From NCBI GenBank assembly GCA_902781705.1, contig CACZKE010000020.1:1-46871 (forward strand): a stretch of DNA of 46,871 nt, written 5' to 3'. Below are positions 7,430 to 15,968 of this stretch, piece after piece. The position numbers and the translations under genes were made by a program. This DNA comes from an uncultured Bacteroidia bacterium (GTDB lineage: Bacteria > Bacteroidota > Bacteroidia > Bacteroidales > UBA932). The first letter of the stretch is position 1; the number at the start of each line of letters is the position of its first letter. The notes below the pieces were generated by a model, which was given only the letters and a program-made list of their open reading frames with translations, ran no database searches and had not been told where the DNA came from.

Positions 7430-8588
7430 GAGAAACCTCGCCATCGACATGTTCCGGGGGCTGACCATGCTCCTGATGGTTTTCGTCAATGAATTCTGGA
7501 AAGTGTTCAACGTACCTCACTGGCTGGAGCATTTCGCCACGATGGAGGACGGCATGGGCCTTTCCGACATCGTTTTCCCCATGTTCCTCTTCGCCATGGG
7601 CATGTCCATCCCCTACGCGCTGGAGCGTAGGAGGGAGAAGGGGTATTCCACGGAAAGTACGCTCAAGCACATCTTCAGCCGCACGCTCGCGCTGTTGGTG
7701 ATGGGCGCCTTCATCTGTAACCAGGAGTCGCGGGAAATGACCGGGAACCGGGGCCTGTGGGTCCTCCTGATGATCGTGGGCTTTTTCCTCACCTGGAACC
7801 AGTATCCCAGGGACTGGAAGCCCGCCCGGTGGCTCAAACTCCTCGGCATAATCCTCCTCGTCGCCCTCGCCCTTTGTTTCCGGTCCACGGACGGAGGCCT
7901 CTTCCAGGGCCTCTGGTGGGGCATCCTGGGCCAGATCGGCTGGATGTACCTGTTCTGCGCCATGGTCTGGCTGCTGTGCCGGGAACGTACGTGGATCATC
8001 CCCGTCATCTGGGCAGGCCTCTGCCTGGTGAACCTCTCCGTCATCCCCATGCGGGACGGAAGCCAACTCGTCGGTCCCAACATCCTGGCCGATTTTGCCA
8101 ATGCGCTCCAGCTGGGCAAGTGCTACGGTCCCATCATGGGCCTCGGCGGCGTCATGCTCACGGTGGCGGACTGGAAACTTTCCGACCGTCCCACCGGCAA
8201 GCGGATCGGTCTCGGGATCGCAGCCGCGGCCGTCCTGGCCATTCTGGGAATGGCGGTCCACACCGGCTGGATCGTCTCCAAGAACCTCGGGACGCTCCCC
8301 TGGTGCCTTTTCGTCTGCGCCATTTCCGTGGCCCTGTACACGCTTCTGCGCTGCATGGAAAAAAGGGGCTGGACCGGCTGGTTCAAACCCCTTGTTCCTG
8401 CGGGAACCGCTACCCTGACGGTGTATATGATTCCCTATCTGTTCGTCGCCCTGTGGGTCTTTGTGAATCCCTCCATCCCCGATTGGCTGACGGGCTGGGT
8501 GGGCGTCGGAAAATGCGCCCTCATGGCGGCCGTCTATATCGCCTGCGCCTGGGGATTGACCAAGGCCGGCATCAAGCTTAAAATCTGA
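7422..8588 (+). CDS. DUF5009/HGSNAT-like multi-pass membrane protein
   Basis: 388 residues with about 10 hydrophobic segments. The N-terminal RNLAIDMFRGLTMLLMVFVN matches the DUF5009/YeiB/HGSNAT superfamily, whose eukaryotic member transfers an acetyl group across the membrane to glucosamine ends of heparan sulfate. GLSDIVFPMFLFAMGMSIPYAL is a second family block. A trans-membrane acyl transfer to a sugar is therefore plausible but not shown. It is co-transcribed with the FAD lipoprotein (8-bp overlap). Its 3' end overlaps the convergent GHL10 gene by 11 bp (8578-8588). Confidence 0.8.
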   Translation: MNKRNLAIDMFRGLTMLLMVFVNEFWKVFNVPHWLEHFATMEDGMGLSDIVFPMFLFAMGMSIPYALERRREKGYSTESTLKHIFSRTLALLVMGAFICNQESREMTGNRGLWVLLMIVGFFLTWNQYPRDWKPARWLKLLGIILLVALALCFRSTDGGLFQGLWWGILGQIGWMYLFCAMVWLLCRERTWIIPVIWAGLCLVNLSVIPMRDGSQLVGPNILADFANALQLGKCYGPIMGLGGVMLTVADWKLSDRPTGKRIGLGIAAAAVLAILGMAVHTGWIVSKNLGTLPWCLFVCAISVALYTLLRCMEKRGWTGWFKPLVPAGTATLTVYMIPYLFVALWVFVNPSIPDWLTGWVGVGKCALMAAVYIACAWGLTKAGIKLKI

Positions 8589-9867
8589 CGTCCCAGTAAT
8601 CGAAAGCCCGGATGTGGCAGAGGTCGAAGAGGAAGAATCCGTCGGCTTCGGCCCGGATGGTCTTTTCGATTTCGGGCAGGAGGGCGGCCTGGCCGCCTTT
8701 TTCGAAGCCCTTCTCGTTGCCGATGTCCGGTCCGGCGTAGAAAGGCACGTCGCCGCAGAGCCGTTTCCGGCCCAGGCGGGCATATCCTTCCATGGTCTTT
8801 TCCGTGTCGCCATGGACATTGGCAGCCGGACAATAGGTTCCGAGAAGCATGAAGTCCACGAGGTCCGCCAGGCCTGTCGCCTGATAGGCGGGCGTCGCCC
8901 AGGCGAAAGTGGGTTCCTCCTTCGCCAGGTCGTACTTCGGGCTCGTCCAATTCACGCCGCTCCGGTAATACTCCGAGAACCAGGCGCCCACATAGATTCC
9001 CAGCGGGAGGTCCTTCCGGACGGAATGCACCTTGTCCACGCACCGGGCCACGAAATCGTGGATGACCTGGCAACGGAAAGTGAGCCACTCCGTTTCCAGC
9101 ACGTCCGGCGTCTTGTCCAGGAAGATGTGCCCCGGTTCCGTGAATACCGGCCAGCGTTCCGGTTCCCGGCCGATATAGGCCGCGAACTGCTCCCGGGCCG
9201 TGTCCGTATAGCCGGCGTCCATCGCATAGTCATCATAGCGGCAGCGGTCCATGACGATGCCGTCCAGTCCCTGGTAGGAGGCCAGTTCGCCCAGCATCGT
9301 CAGGAGGAAATCCTGCACCTCGGCATTGGCCGGATCCAGGAAACAGCCCCCGCGGACGGCGAAATTGTCCGCCTGGTTCGCCAGGGTGCCGTCGGGAAGC
9401 AGGTCCACGGCGCACCAGGACTTCCGCTCCGGGTGGTCGTACACCATGCCCGTGATGAAGTTGCTGCCCATCCGCCAGCCTCCGACCATCATGTTCACCC
9501 CGGCATGGACCTTGAGGCCCGCCGCATGGCCGGCGTCGATGAAGGCCTGGAGATAGTCGAAGTCCGCCTTCCGCTGCTTCAGGCCGATCTCCCCGCCGAA
9601 CCAGGCCGGGACCTTCGTCAGCGCCGGAGCCACGGAACTCTTGAAGAGCACGTCCCCGCAGGTAGGCCGCACGTCCACGACGATGTCCGTAAAGCCCATT
9701 TCAGCGATGCGCTTGCAGTCCGTCGCGATGGAATCCGCATCGTCGGCATAACTGGAGAAGTTGGCCGAAGCATCGATCCAGAGGAAGCGGGAAGGCTGCT
9801 CCATCCCTCCCTTACAGGCTGTAGTCAGAAAAATGACCGCGAGCCCGAGCCAGAATCCTGTCTTCAT
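8578..9867 (-). CDS. GHL10-type glycoside hydrolase-like lipoprotein A
   Basis: 429 residues, last gene of the PUL. The signal peptide ends in a lipobox (FLTTAC-K). The rest is a TIM-barrel-like protein of the PF02638 (GHL10, formerly DUF187) type: RFLWIDASANF, the strand motif IVVDVRPTCGDVLFKS, LDGIVMDRCRYDD (likely catalytic-site strand) and IYVGAWFSEYYRSGVNW. It is a clear paralogue of the gene at 11839-13230. The family is predicted to hydrolyse glycosidic bonds, and I know of no substrate that fits this subtype with certainty. A hairpin 10 nt upstream of its ATG separates it from the previous operon gene. Confidence 0.83.
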   Translation of the reverse strand: MKTGFWLGLAVIFLTTACKGGMEQPSRFLWIDASANFSSYADDADSIATDCKRIAEMGFTDIVVDVRPTCGDVLFKSSVAPALTKVPAWFGGEIGLKQRKADFDYLQAFIDAGHAAGLKVHAGVNMMVGGWRMGSNFITGMVYDHPERKSWCAVDLLPDGTLANQADNFAVRGGCFLDPANAEVQDFLLTMLGELASYQGLDGIVMDRCRYDDYAMDAGYTDTAREQFAAYIGREPERWPVFTEPGHIFLDKTPDVLETEWLTFRCQVIHDFVARCVDKVHSVRKDLPLGIYVGAWFSEYYRSGVNWTSPKYDLAKEEPTFAWATPAYQATGLADLVDFMLLGTYCPAANVHGDTEKTMEGYARLGRKRLCGDVPFYAGPDIGNEKGFEKGGQAALLPEIEKTIRAEADGFFLFDLCHIRAFDYWDVRF

Positions 9868-9877
9868 TATTAGAAAT

Positions 9878-9905
9878 GAGGCCTTCGGGGTTTTCCGAAG
9901 GCCTC
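9878..9905 (-). terminator. hairpin between the BACON gene and GHL10-A
   Basis: A perfect 11-bp stem, GAGGCCTTCGG/CCGAAGGCCTC, with a 6-nt loop. On the minus strand it begins 8 nt after the BACON gene stop and is followed only by ATTTCT, so termination would be partial. Because the GHL10-A start codon lies 10 nt beyond, it could lower expression of that last gene or stabilise the upstream mRNA. Confidence 0.6.
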
Positions 9906-9913
9906 TTCACAAT

Positions 9914-11827
9914 TTATAGGGACAATTCAAACTTGCGGTAAGACGAAGTGGCGGCATCCATCAGGTACACCATCAACTTCCCGTCTTCCGCGACAACCCG
10001 AACATCGGCATTGCTGCCATACTGCCAATTGCCTTCCGTGGCATAATACTCCTGATCGATAGCCAGTTCAGGCGCACCGGGATCACTGAGTTTCAAGATC
10101 CAGAGTTTACCGGGCATGTAGCCGTCCACGACCCCGTCATAGTCCCAGTCGGCGAAGGCGAAATAGTTCATGCCGACGATGGCCGCATAGGTTTCGCCTT
10201 CATAAGTGAAGACGTCTCCGGCATTGACAGCCCCCTCCCAGGTATAACCGGTCGTGAAGGCAACCTTCCATCCGTCAGCCGTCATGGCCGGATTGTAATG
10301 GACATTATAGTCTCCGACATAACCGGCGAAATAGAAGCCGTTGTTCACGGTCGTTCCGCAACCCAGCGTCACGGCATGGAAGGAATCCCAAAGGTCTCCG
10401 CCGGAGGACGGGGAAACGGCACTGACGGTCGGGGTGTCCGTCGTCGCACCTCCCTTGATTTCCCAGGCGACGGAGTAGGTCCCGCCACCGGCGGCACCGG
10501 AAGTCATTGCCAGGACGGCGTCTCCGGTCGCATCGCCCGTCACCCGGGCATTGTCAAGCCCATATCCATAGAAGCCGTCCCGATAGGTCAGGATCGGATT
10601 CCCGTAGTTCCCGTCCAGGAAATCGGCTTCGCTCATGACATAGACCTGCAGCGGAATCTGCGCGGCCTCATCCAGCGACCAGTCTTCCTTCAGCGGGAAA
10701 TCGCCGCCGGTGGTCACGATTACGTGGCCGGCATCATCGTTCGTAATACCCGTAACATGGGCAACGGGCGCCTCCAGCACCTTCTCCTCATTTCCATTCG
10801 AACGGTTGATCAGATGGATTCCCGGAGTGACCGCACCGGGCGAGTACATGGCGAGGTAATCTCCGGCGGTAGCAATCGAAACGCGGGTACTGTTCGGGAA
10901 GATGGCCCAGTAGAAATCCTTCGTCCAGGTCTGTTCCAGGGAGGCCAGTCCCTTCTGCTTTACCTGGATCATGGCGCCGTAGTCACTGTAATCCTCACCC
11001 TGGAGGGAGCACCCCATATAGATGTATTCCGTCCGGGGAGAATCCGCATTCTCGGGAATCGTCACGGTGACCACGTTTCCTTCCTTGGTTACCGTAATCC
11101 AGTCAGCATCGGGCGCTTCCGCATAGAATTCCATATTGGTTTCCGCGGTGAAGGTATAGGTGATACCTTCCTTCGGGACCACCAGCGTACCCCAAGGGCC
11201 GACTCCCTGCTCGTCCACCAGGTTGAAGAAAGGCTCGAATGCACCCTGATTGACCGTCACGACCTTGGTCAAGGAACCTCCGTCAGAAATGGTCACATGG
11301 CCGCTGCGTCCATCCCGTTTGACATTCAGAGGAATCTGTACCGAGACGATGCCATCTTCCAGGGCCTTGGTCCGGATAATCGTCATCCAGTCCACATCGG
11401 TCGTCGCCGTGTAGGACACGTTGGCCCGGACCGGAATCTCGATGGTCGTCCCTTCGTACGGGACTGCCACCTCATCCCCGTCCACAAAGAGGCCGTCAAA
11501 CTGCGACTGCACGATCCGGACGGTCTTTGTAACCGTACCGGAAGTCAGCGTCAGTACGGCTTCACGGGCGGAATAGTCCTTGTTGTCCATGACCGCCAAC
11601 TTCAACACACCGCTGCCCGTTCCTTTCCGCGTGGCAGGGACGACCCATCCCTCGGAGAGTTCCGTGGTCCAGTCGCCGTTTGAGGTAACGTTGACCAGCG
11701 CAATATTGGCTTTGGCCGGAACCAGGATTTCCGTCTCTCCCACTTCCAATTTCGCCGCTTCCTGCGACGTCTTGGTGCAGGCCAGCACGGCGGCTGCACT
11801 CAGAAGGATTGCGAAAAATTGTTTCAT
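9914..11827 (-). CDS. triple-BACON domain lipoprotein with a DUF5018-like C-terminal half
   Basis: 637 residues with lipobox VLAC17. Three BACON-type beta-sandwich domains follow one another (about residues 25-112, 113-200 and 201-300), each with the pattern of a strand, W-(T/I), and a final VKQKG/VNQGA-like strand. The rest (about 305-637) resembles the repeats of the DUF5018 lipoprotein at 14276-15964 (compare GIHLINRSNG with the PVYVNKLTG segment) and may be a beta-propeller. BACON domains in PULs usually act as spacers or glycan binders on the cell surface. It is probably a surface glycan-binding protein of this locus. Ligand unknown. Confidence 0.8.
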   Translation of the reverse strand: MKQFFAILLSAAAVLACTKTSQEAAKLEVGETEILVPAKANIALVNVTSNGDWTTELSEGWVVPATRKGTGSGVLKLAVMDNKDYSAREAVLTLTSGTVTKTVRIVQSQFDGLFVDGDEVAVPYEGTTIEIPVRANVSYTATTDVDWMTIIRTKALEDGIVSVQIPLNVKRDGRSGHVTISDGGSLTKVVTVNQGAFEPFFNLVDEQGVGPWGTLVVPKEGITYTFTAETNMEFYAEAPDADWITVTKEGNVVTVTIPENADSPRTEYIYMGCSLQGEDYSDYGAMIQVKQKGLASLEQTWTKDFYWAIFPNSTRVSIATAGDYLAMYSPGAVTPGIHLINRSNGNEEKVLEAPVAHVTGITNDDAGHVIVTTGGDFPLKEDWSLDEAAQIPLQVYVMSEADFLDGNYGNPILTYRDGFYGYGLDNARVTGDATGDAVLAMTSGAAGGGTYSVAWEIKGGATTDTPTVSAVSPSSGGDLWDSFHAVTLGCGTTVNNGFYFAGYVGDYNVHYNPAMTADGWKVAFTTGYTWEGAVNAGDVFTYEGETYAAIVGMNYFAFADWDYDGVVDGYMPGKLWILKLSDPGAPELAIDQEYYATEGNWQYGSNADVRVVAEDGKLMVYLMDAATSSYRKFELSL

Positions 11828-11838
11828 ATACTTGGTTG

Positions 11839-13230
11839 TTATTTGTTTACAGTTTTCAGGTATGCATCGATCCCGCTTTTGAACGAGGACCAGTAATCAT
11901 ACAACTTGATATGGCAAAGGTCGAAAATGAACAGTCCGTCCGAGGCGCCGAGGCAGGTGGACACGATATCCGGTATCCGGCTGGACTGCCCGCCGTTTTC
12001 AAAGCCGCTGCCGTTGCCGATATCCGGGCCTGCGGCGTAAGGGGCCGCACCGTTCAGACGCTTGGCACCCAGCCGGCAAAAGCCCTCCATCGTCCATTCC
12101 GAGGACCCGTGGATGCTGTCCACACCGGCATAAGCGCCGAGGAAGATAAAATCCAGATGGTCGGCAAAACCGGCAGCCTGATACTCGGAAGATGCCCACG
12201 GATACTCCTGCCTGCAGTTGTAAGAGGGACTCGCCCAATTCACTCCGGAAGTGTAGTAGGATGAGTACCATGCCCCCACGTACACACCGAACCGGATATC
12301 CGGATTCACCTCGTGCGCCTTGACGGAAGCCTTTTCCACCAGGTCATGGATTGTCTTCACGCGAAACGAGAGCCATTGGCGCTGGAGCGAGGAAACCGAG
12401 GAAGGCAGTGTCGTGGTCCCGGGAGCGAAAATATCCGAAGGCCAGGACGTTACCCGCTGCCCCACATACTTTTCAAACGCATGCCGGGAGTCATCGGAAA
12501 AGTCGCTCTGCAAGCCGCTGTCATCGTACCGGCAGCGATCGAGGACGATGCCGTCCAACTCTTTGTAGGCGGCCAGTTCTCCGACCAGCGTGACCACGAA
12601 ATCCTGCACGGACGGATGGGCCGGATTCAGGAAACGGGGACCGTAATCGGATACGTCCATGCAACTCGTCAAGCCGGAGGAAAGATTCTGAACCGTGCAC
12701 CAGTCCCGCTTGGAATCGTCCGAAAAGACCATTCCTTCGGATCCCAGTCCATAAGGGCAGAGATATCCTCCGACAAGCGTGTTGATGGCGGCATTGACCC
12801 GGAGTCCGGCCGCATGGCCTTCCTCGATGAAAGCCTGCAGGTAATCGAAATCCGCCGTCCGCTCAGCCCAGTCATAGGTACTCCCCTTCCAACGGTCGAT
12901 CCGTTTCAAGGCCGGTGCCACGGAAGACTTGAACAGGACATCGCCCGTCGTAGGCCGGACATCCACGATGATGTCGGTAAATCCGGTCTGGGCAATGCGC
13001 TCACAGTCTTTCCGGATATTCTCCCGGCTGTTGCCATAGTCATCGAAGTTGGCGGCAGCGTCAATCCAGACATAGCGCGGCTTTCCCACGATCCCTTCAT
13101 CCGAAGGATCGGGAACCACCGGGGCCGGATCCGGAGTATCCCACTCGTCATTCCACTGGTATCCATTGTCCGGCTTGCAGCCCGCAAGGGCCGCCAGCAG
13201 GAGGACCGCTATGAAAAACCTTCCTCTCAT
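11839..13230 (-). CDS. GHL10-type glycoside hydrolase-like lipoprotein B
   Basis: 463 residues, lipobox ALAGC (Cys18), followed by a short Asp/Pro-rich linker. The PF02638-like barrel starts near residue 50 (RYVWIDAAANF) and has IIVDVRPTTGDVLFKS, LDGIVLDRCRYDD and VYVGAWYSSYYTSGVNW, all shared with GHL10-A. The Pro-rich linker, absent in GHL10-A, suggests display away from the membrane. Its ATG overlaps the NAGPA stop (13227-13230), so translation is likely coupled. Two paralogues in one PUL suggest different linkages or chain lengths of the same glycan, which is inference. Confidence 0.83.
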   Translation of the reverse strand: MRGRFFIAVLLLAALAGCKPDNGYQWNDEWDTPDPAPVVPDPSDEGIVGKPRYVWIDAAANFDDYGNSRENIRKDCERIAQTGFTDIIVDVRPTTGDVLFKSSVAPALKRIDRWKGSTYDWAERTADFDYLQAFIEEGHAAGLRVNAAINTLVGGYLCPYGLGSEGMVFSDDSKRDWCTVQNLSSGLTSCMDVSDYGPRFLNPAHPSVQDFVVTLVGELAAYKELDGIVLDRCRYDDSGLQSDFSDDSRHAFEKYVGQRVTSWPSDIFAPGTTTLPSSVSSLQRQWLSFRVKTIHDLVEKASVKAHEVNPDIRFGVYVGAWYSSYYTSGVNWASPSYNCRQEYPWASSEYQAAGFADHLDFIFLGAYAGVDSIHGSSEWTMEGFCRLGAKRLNGAAPYAAGPDIGNGSGFENGGQSSRIPDIVSTCLGASDGLFIFDLCHIKLYDYWSSFKSGIDAYLKTVNK

Positions 13231-14279
13231 TTCTTTTTCAGCATAATGGTACTGCCGACAGGACGCTGGCTGCCGTCCGATTCCCGGACAGTGGACTTTC
13301 CGTCGACAAGCAGGCAGGTGGAGCCTCCCCCATCCAGGTTCAGCGCTTCCGTGCAGCCCAGGTCCAGCAGGACCCGGGCCACTTCGCCGGTCGTCAGTCC
13401 AGCCACGCCTTCCGTCATCCCGCGTCCTTCACAGACAAACAGGAACAACCGGCCGTCCGAGCAGCCGATGGCCGTCCGCGGATGACGCGCTTCCGGCATC
13501 TTGTCGTCAGAGCCGTTTCCATAGAACAGTTCGGCTTTCCAGGAATCGACCACCTTGCCGCCATGGATGAGGACCGGACCGGCGCCGATGGCCGTCGTCG
13601 GGGAAAAGCCGGAAGCCTTTTCCGGGAACTGAGCATCCGGAGCCTGCAAAGGTGCCGCTTCCCAGGAGTTCTGCGCCGGAGCGCCGTACAGGTAATGCTG
13701 GCCGGATGTAGTGTAATAGGTCCATCCGCAACCCAGTTCTCCGTCTTTCTCATAGAAGACACCCCGGGTAGGATAATAGTAGGTACTCCAGTCCAGGGAG
13801 GCATAATTGAGATTGACGCCATACGTGCGGCCGGCGCTTACGGCGACGGAGGCATTGTAACGCCTGCCGTCCTCCACGAAGAAGTAGCCGCCATTCATCA
13901 CGACGGGAGCCTTGGTGGCTTCAAATACTTCAGCGGGCGTTTTGAGCGCCTCGGAGGTTCCTTCCGTCCGGGGGTCATCGATGCTCCACACGTCCCAGGT
14001 AACCGCCATAAGGTTGGCTACCGCGACGTAGGCGACGGCCTTCACTCCCTGAAGGGTACCCGGGCTCTTGTACAACTGGATCCCGTCCGGCAGACCGGAA
14101 TAGGAGGCGGACACATTGGTCCACCCCTTCTCCGGAAGTCCCGGATTGGGATCGGCCGCAGGCTGCGGTTCCTCCGGAGTCGCCGGTTCCGTCCACGGCC
14201 ACTCGGGAACGGGCGTTTCCTTGGAGGAACACCCGCACCCGAGCAGCGTGGCGGACAGAAGGATCAACAGACGTTTCAT
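13227..14279 (-). CDS. phosphodiester glycosidase (NAGPA domain) lipoprotein
   Basis: 350 residues with signal peptide and lipobox near LLGCGC, a Pro-rich linker, and a NAGPA/DUF2233 domain (PF09992). Diagnostic blocks are APVVMNGGYF (near residue 130), GAGPVLIHGGK, RHPRTAIGCSDGRLFLF and the C-terminal NLDGGGSTCLLV. In animals this domain removes GlcNAc from GlcNAc-1-phospho-mannose. Bacterial relatives occur as secreted enzymes of mostly unknown target. In this PUL it predicts a glycan or teichoic-acid-like substrate with a sugar-phosphodiester. Both ends overlap neighbours by 4 bp (ATGA-type), showing one transcription unit. Confidence 0.87.
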   Translation of the reverse strand: MKRLLILLSATLLGCGCSSKETPVPEWPWTEPATPEEPQPAADPNPGLPEKGWTNVSASYSGLPDGIQLYKSPGTLQGVKAVAYVAVANLMAVTWDVWSIDDPRTEGTSEALKTPAEVFEATKAPVVMNGGYFFVEDGRRYNASVAVSAGRTYGVNLNYASLDWSTYYYPTRGVFYEKDGELGCGWTYYTTSGQHYLYGAPAQNSWEAAPLQAPDAQFPEKASGFSPTTAIGAGPVLIHGGKVVDSWKAELFYGNGSDDKMPEARHPRTAIGCSDGRLFLFVCEGRGMTEGVAGLTTGEVARVLLDLGCTEALNLDGGGSTCLLVDGKSTVRESDGSQRPVGSTIMLKKK

Positions 14280-15964
14280 CGCTTGATACAGTCTGCGGAA
14301 TAGCCGCCCAGTACCTGGGAGTTATGGTCGTAGTAGTATACGTACAGCATAAATCCGTCAGCAGAAGGAGCCAGTACCACGTCACCGCTGGCGATGGCAT
14401 AGGAGCCCGTCTGGAACCAGCCGATGGAGGTGTTGGACATCACCAGGGCACCCGTGTCCCCGAAGTCACCGCTCAGGGAGGCAGGGTTGGTCACGTCGTA
14501 CAGGTACAGGCGAGGGCCGATGCCCCAGGCCGGGAAGTGACTCACGACGAACATCGTCAGATAATTGGCATTATTGAAACGCTTGCTGTCGAAGTTGTTG
14601 CAGTTCCAGCCCCAGCTGTTGCCATCGGACGTACCGGCGGTAGCGCCGTCGGTTCCGTCGGCCTTGAGCCAGTGGATCACGTTGGCGTCATAAGCGGCGC
14701 CGAACCAGCCGTCGGCCGGATTCACGGATGCACCGCAGATGGCGGTACCGTTGACCGGAGCGCTGCCCCAGGCAAGCCCGGTGCCGGCGACATCTTTCAC
14801 CTCGGCGGAAACGACCTTGCCACCTTCAACTTTCAGTACCCAGAACTTGCTGGATGTGGTGACACCGTCAATACCCTCCAGCGTGGCCACGATCTGCGCC
14901 TCGGACTTCACGTCTCCGATAACACGTATCTTCCGGCCCATCGGCAGGTCTGTCGTATTGGTAAACGTATGGAACAGCACCGGCTCTTCCGTCACGGAAG
15001 AAGTGACCCAGAGGGAGAATTCCCCACCGCCGTCCACATGGTTGCTCAGGAGGATATTGCCCACTTCATCGGAGGTGATACCCGCCGCAGGGGCGCTGCC
15101 GAGGGCGATAGTCCCCAGTTTTACACCCGTCAGTTTATTGACATAGACAGGGGCGGAGCCATCTCCCATGCAGATGACCAGGTTGTTACCGGAAACGGCA
15201 AGGGTAGGATAGACCAGTTCCGTGTAGGCCGGCATGCCCAGGTTGGACACCGGATCCATGTTGAAGAGCTGCTTGAGGCTGGAAGTATTGAAACCGTAAT
15301 CGATCTTCTCAGGTACCTCCTTCACCACCGTGTATTCCGTCTTGTCCACGCCGTTTGCGGCAATGACCGTCACCTTGAACCCGTTGTTGTAGTCATGCGG
15401 CTCGGAGAGGTCCGGGGTGATGGTCGCATGCGCAGAGCAGGAAGCGGTAGCCACTGCGGCAGAGAGATCGTCCGCACTCACTAGGGACACCTTGTGCTGT
15501 TCCTCGTCAATGAGGCCGCTGATCGGCGGATCGACGATGTCAAACGTCAGCAGCTGGGCCTTGGAGGAATGTACCCGCTCGCCGGTGATGACAATGTTCC
15601 GGGATTTCCCGGAAGCGTCAGTATAGGTAAAATGATTCTCTTCCGTCAGATCCAGGACATTGAGGCCGGGCTCGATTTTGCAGTTGGGCTGCAGTTCGGC
15701 TTGTACGCGTGCCTTGATCATATAGATTTCCGTCTCGTCATCGGACGTTTCCGGGTAATAGAACGGGACAGGAATCACGAAGCGCGTCGCTTCCGGATCC
15801 GAGATATCCAACTTGGCCATTTCCTGGTCCACGAAAGGACCGAAAGTGAAATAGGCCGTCAGGGATGTGATACCCTGCCTTTCTGCGGTGGGCAGCACAT
15901 ATTCGGGCTGATGGCAGGCTGATGCCGCCAACGCCAGAGACAATATGATAAGGAATTTTTTCAT
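14276..15964 (-). CDS. DUF5018 domain surface lipoprotein
   Basis: 562 residues starting MKKFLIILSLALAASAC, a lipoprotein signal. I set the start at the ATG at 15964, not at an upstream codon that would overlap susD by 35 bp. The N-terminal half has strand-rich repeats (one begins near YIPTL-like VLDLTEENHFTYTDASG). The C-terminal half begins near YGFNTSSLKQLFN and has DUF5018-type repeats with GITSDEVGNILLSNHVDGG. Its position directly after susD is where surface glycan-binding proteins sit in PULs, so that role is likely. It is related to the BACON lipoprotein at 9914-11827. Confidence 0.78.
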   Translation of the reverse strand: MKKFLIILSLALAASACHQPEYVLPTAERQGITSLTAYFTFGPFVDQEMAKLDISDPEATRFVIPVPFYYPETSDDETEIYMIKARVQAELQPNCKIEPGLNVLDLTEENHFTYTDASGKSRNIVITGERVHSSKAQLLTFDIVDPPISGLIDEEQHKVSLVSADDLSAAVATASCSAHATITPDLSEPHDYNNGFKVTVIAANGVDKTEYTVVKEVPEKIDYGFNTSSLKQLFNMDPVSNLGMPAYTELVYPTLAVSGNNLVICMGDGSAPVYVNKLTGVKLGTIALGSAPAAGITSDEVGNILLSNHVDGGGEFSLWVTSSVTEEPVLFHTFTNTTDLPMGRKIRVIGDVKSEAQIVATLEGIDGVTTSSKFWVLKVEGGKVVSAEVKDVAGTGLAWGSAPVNGTAICGASVNPADGWFGAAYDANVIHWLKADGTDGATAGTSDGNSWGWNCNNFDSKRFNNANYLTMFVVSHFPAWGIGPRLYLYDVTNPASLSGDFGDTGALVMSNTSIGWFQTGSYAIASGDVVLAPSADGFMLYVYYYDHNSQVLGGYSADCIKR

Positions 15965-15968
15965 AAGG

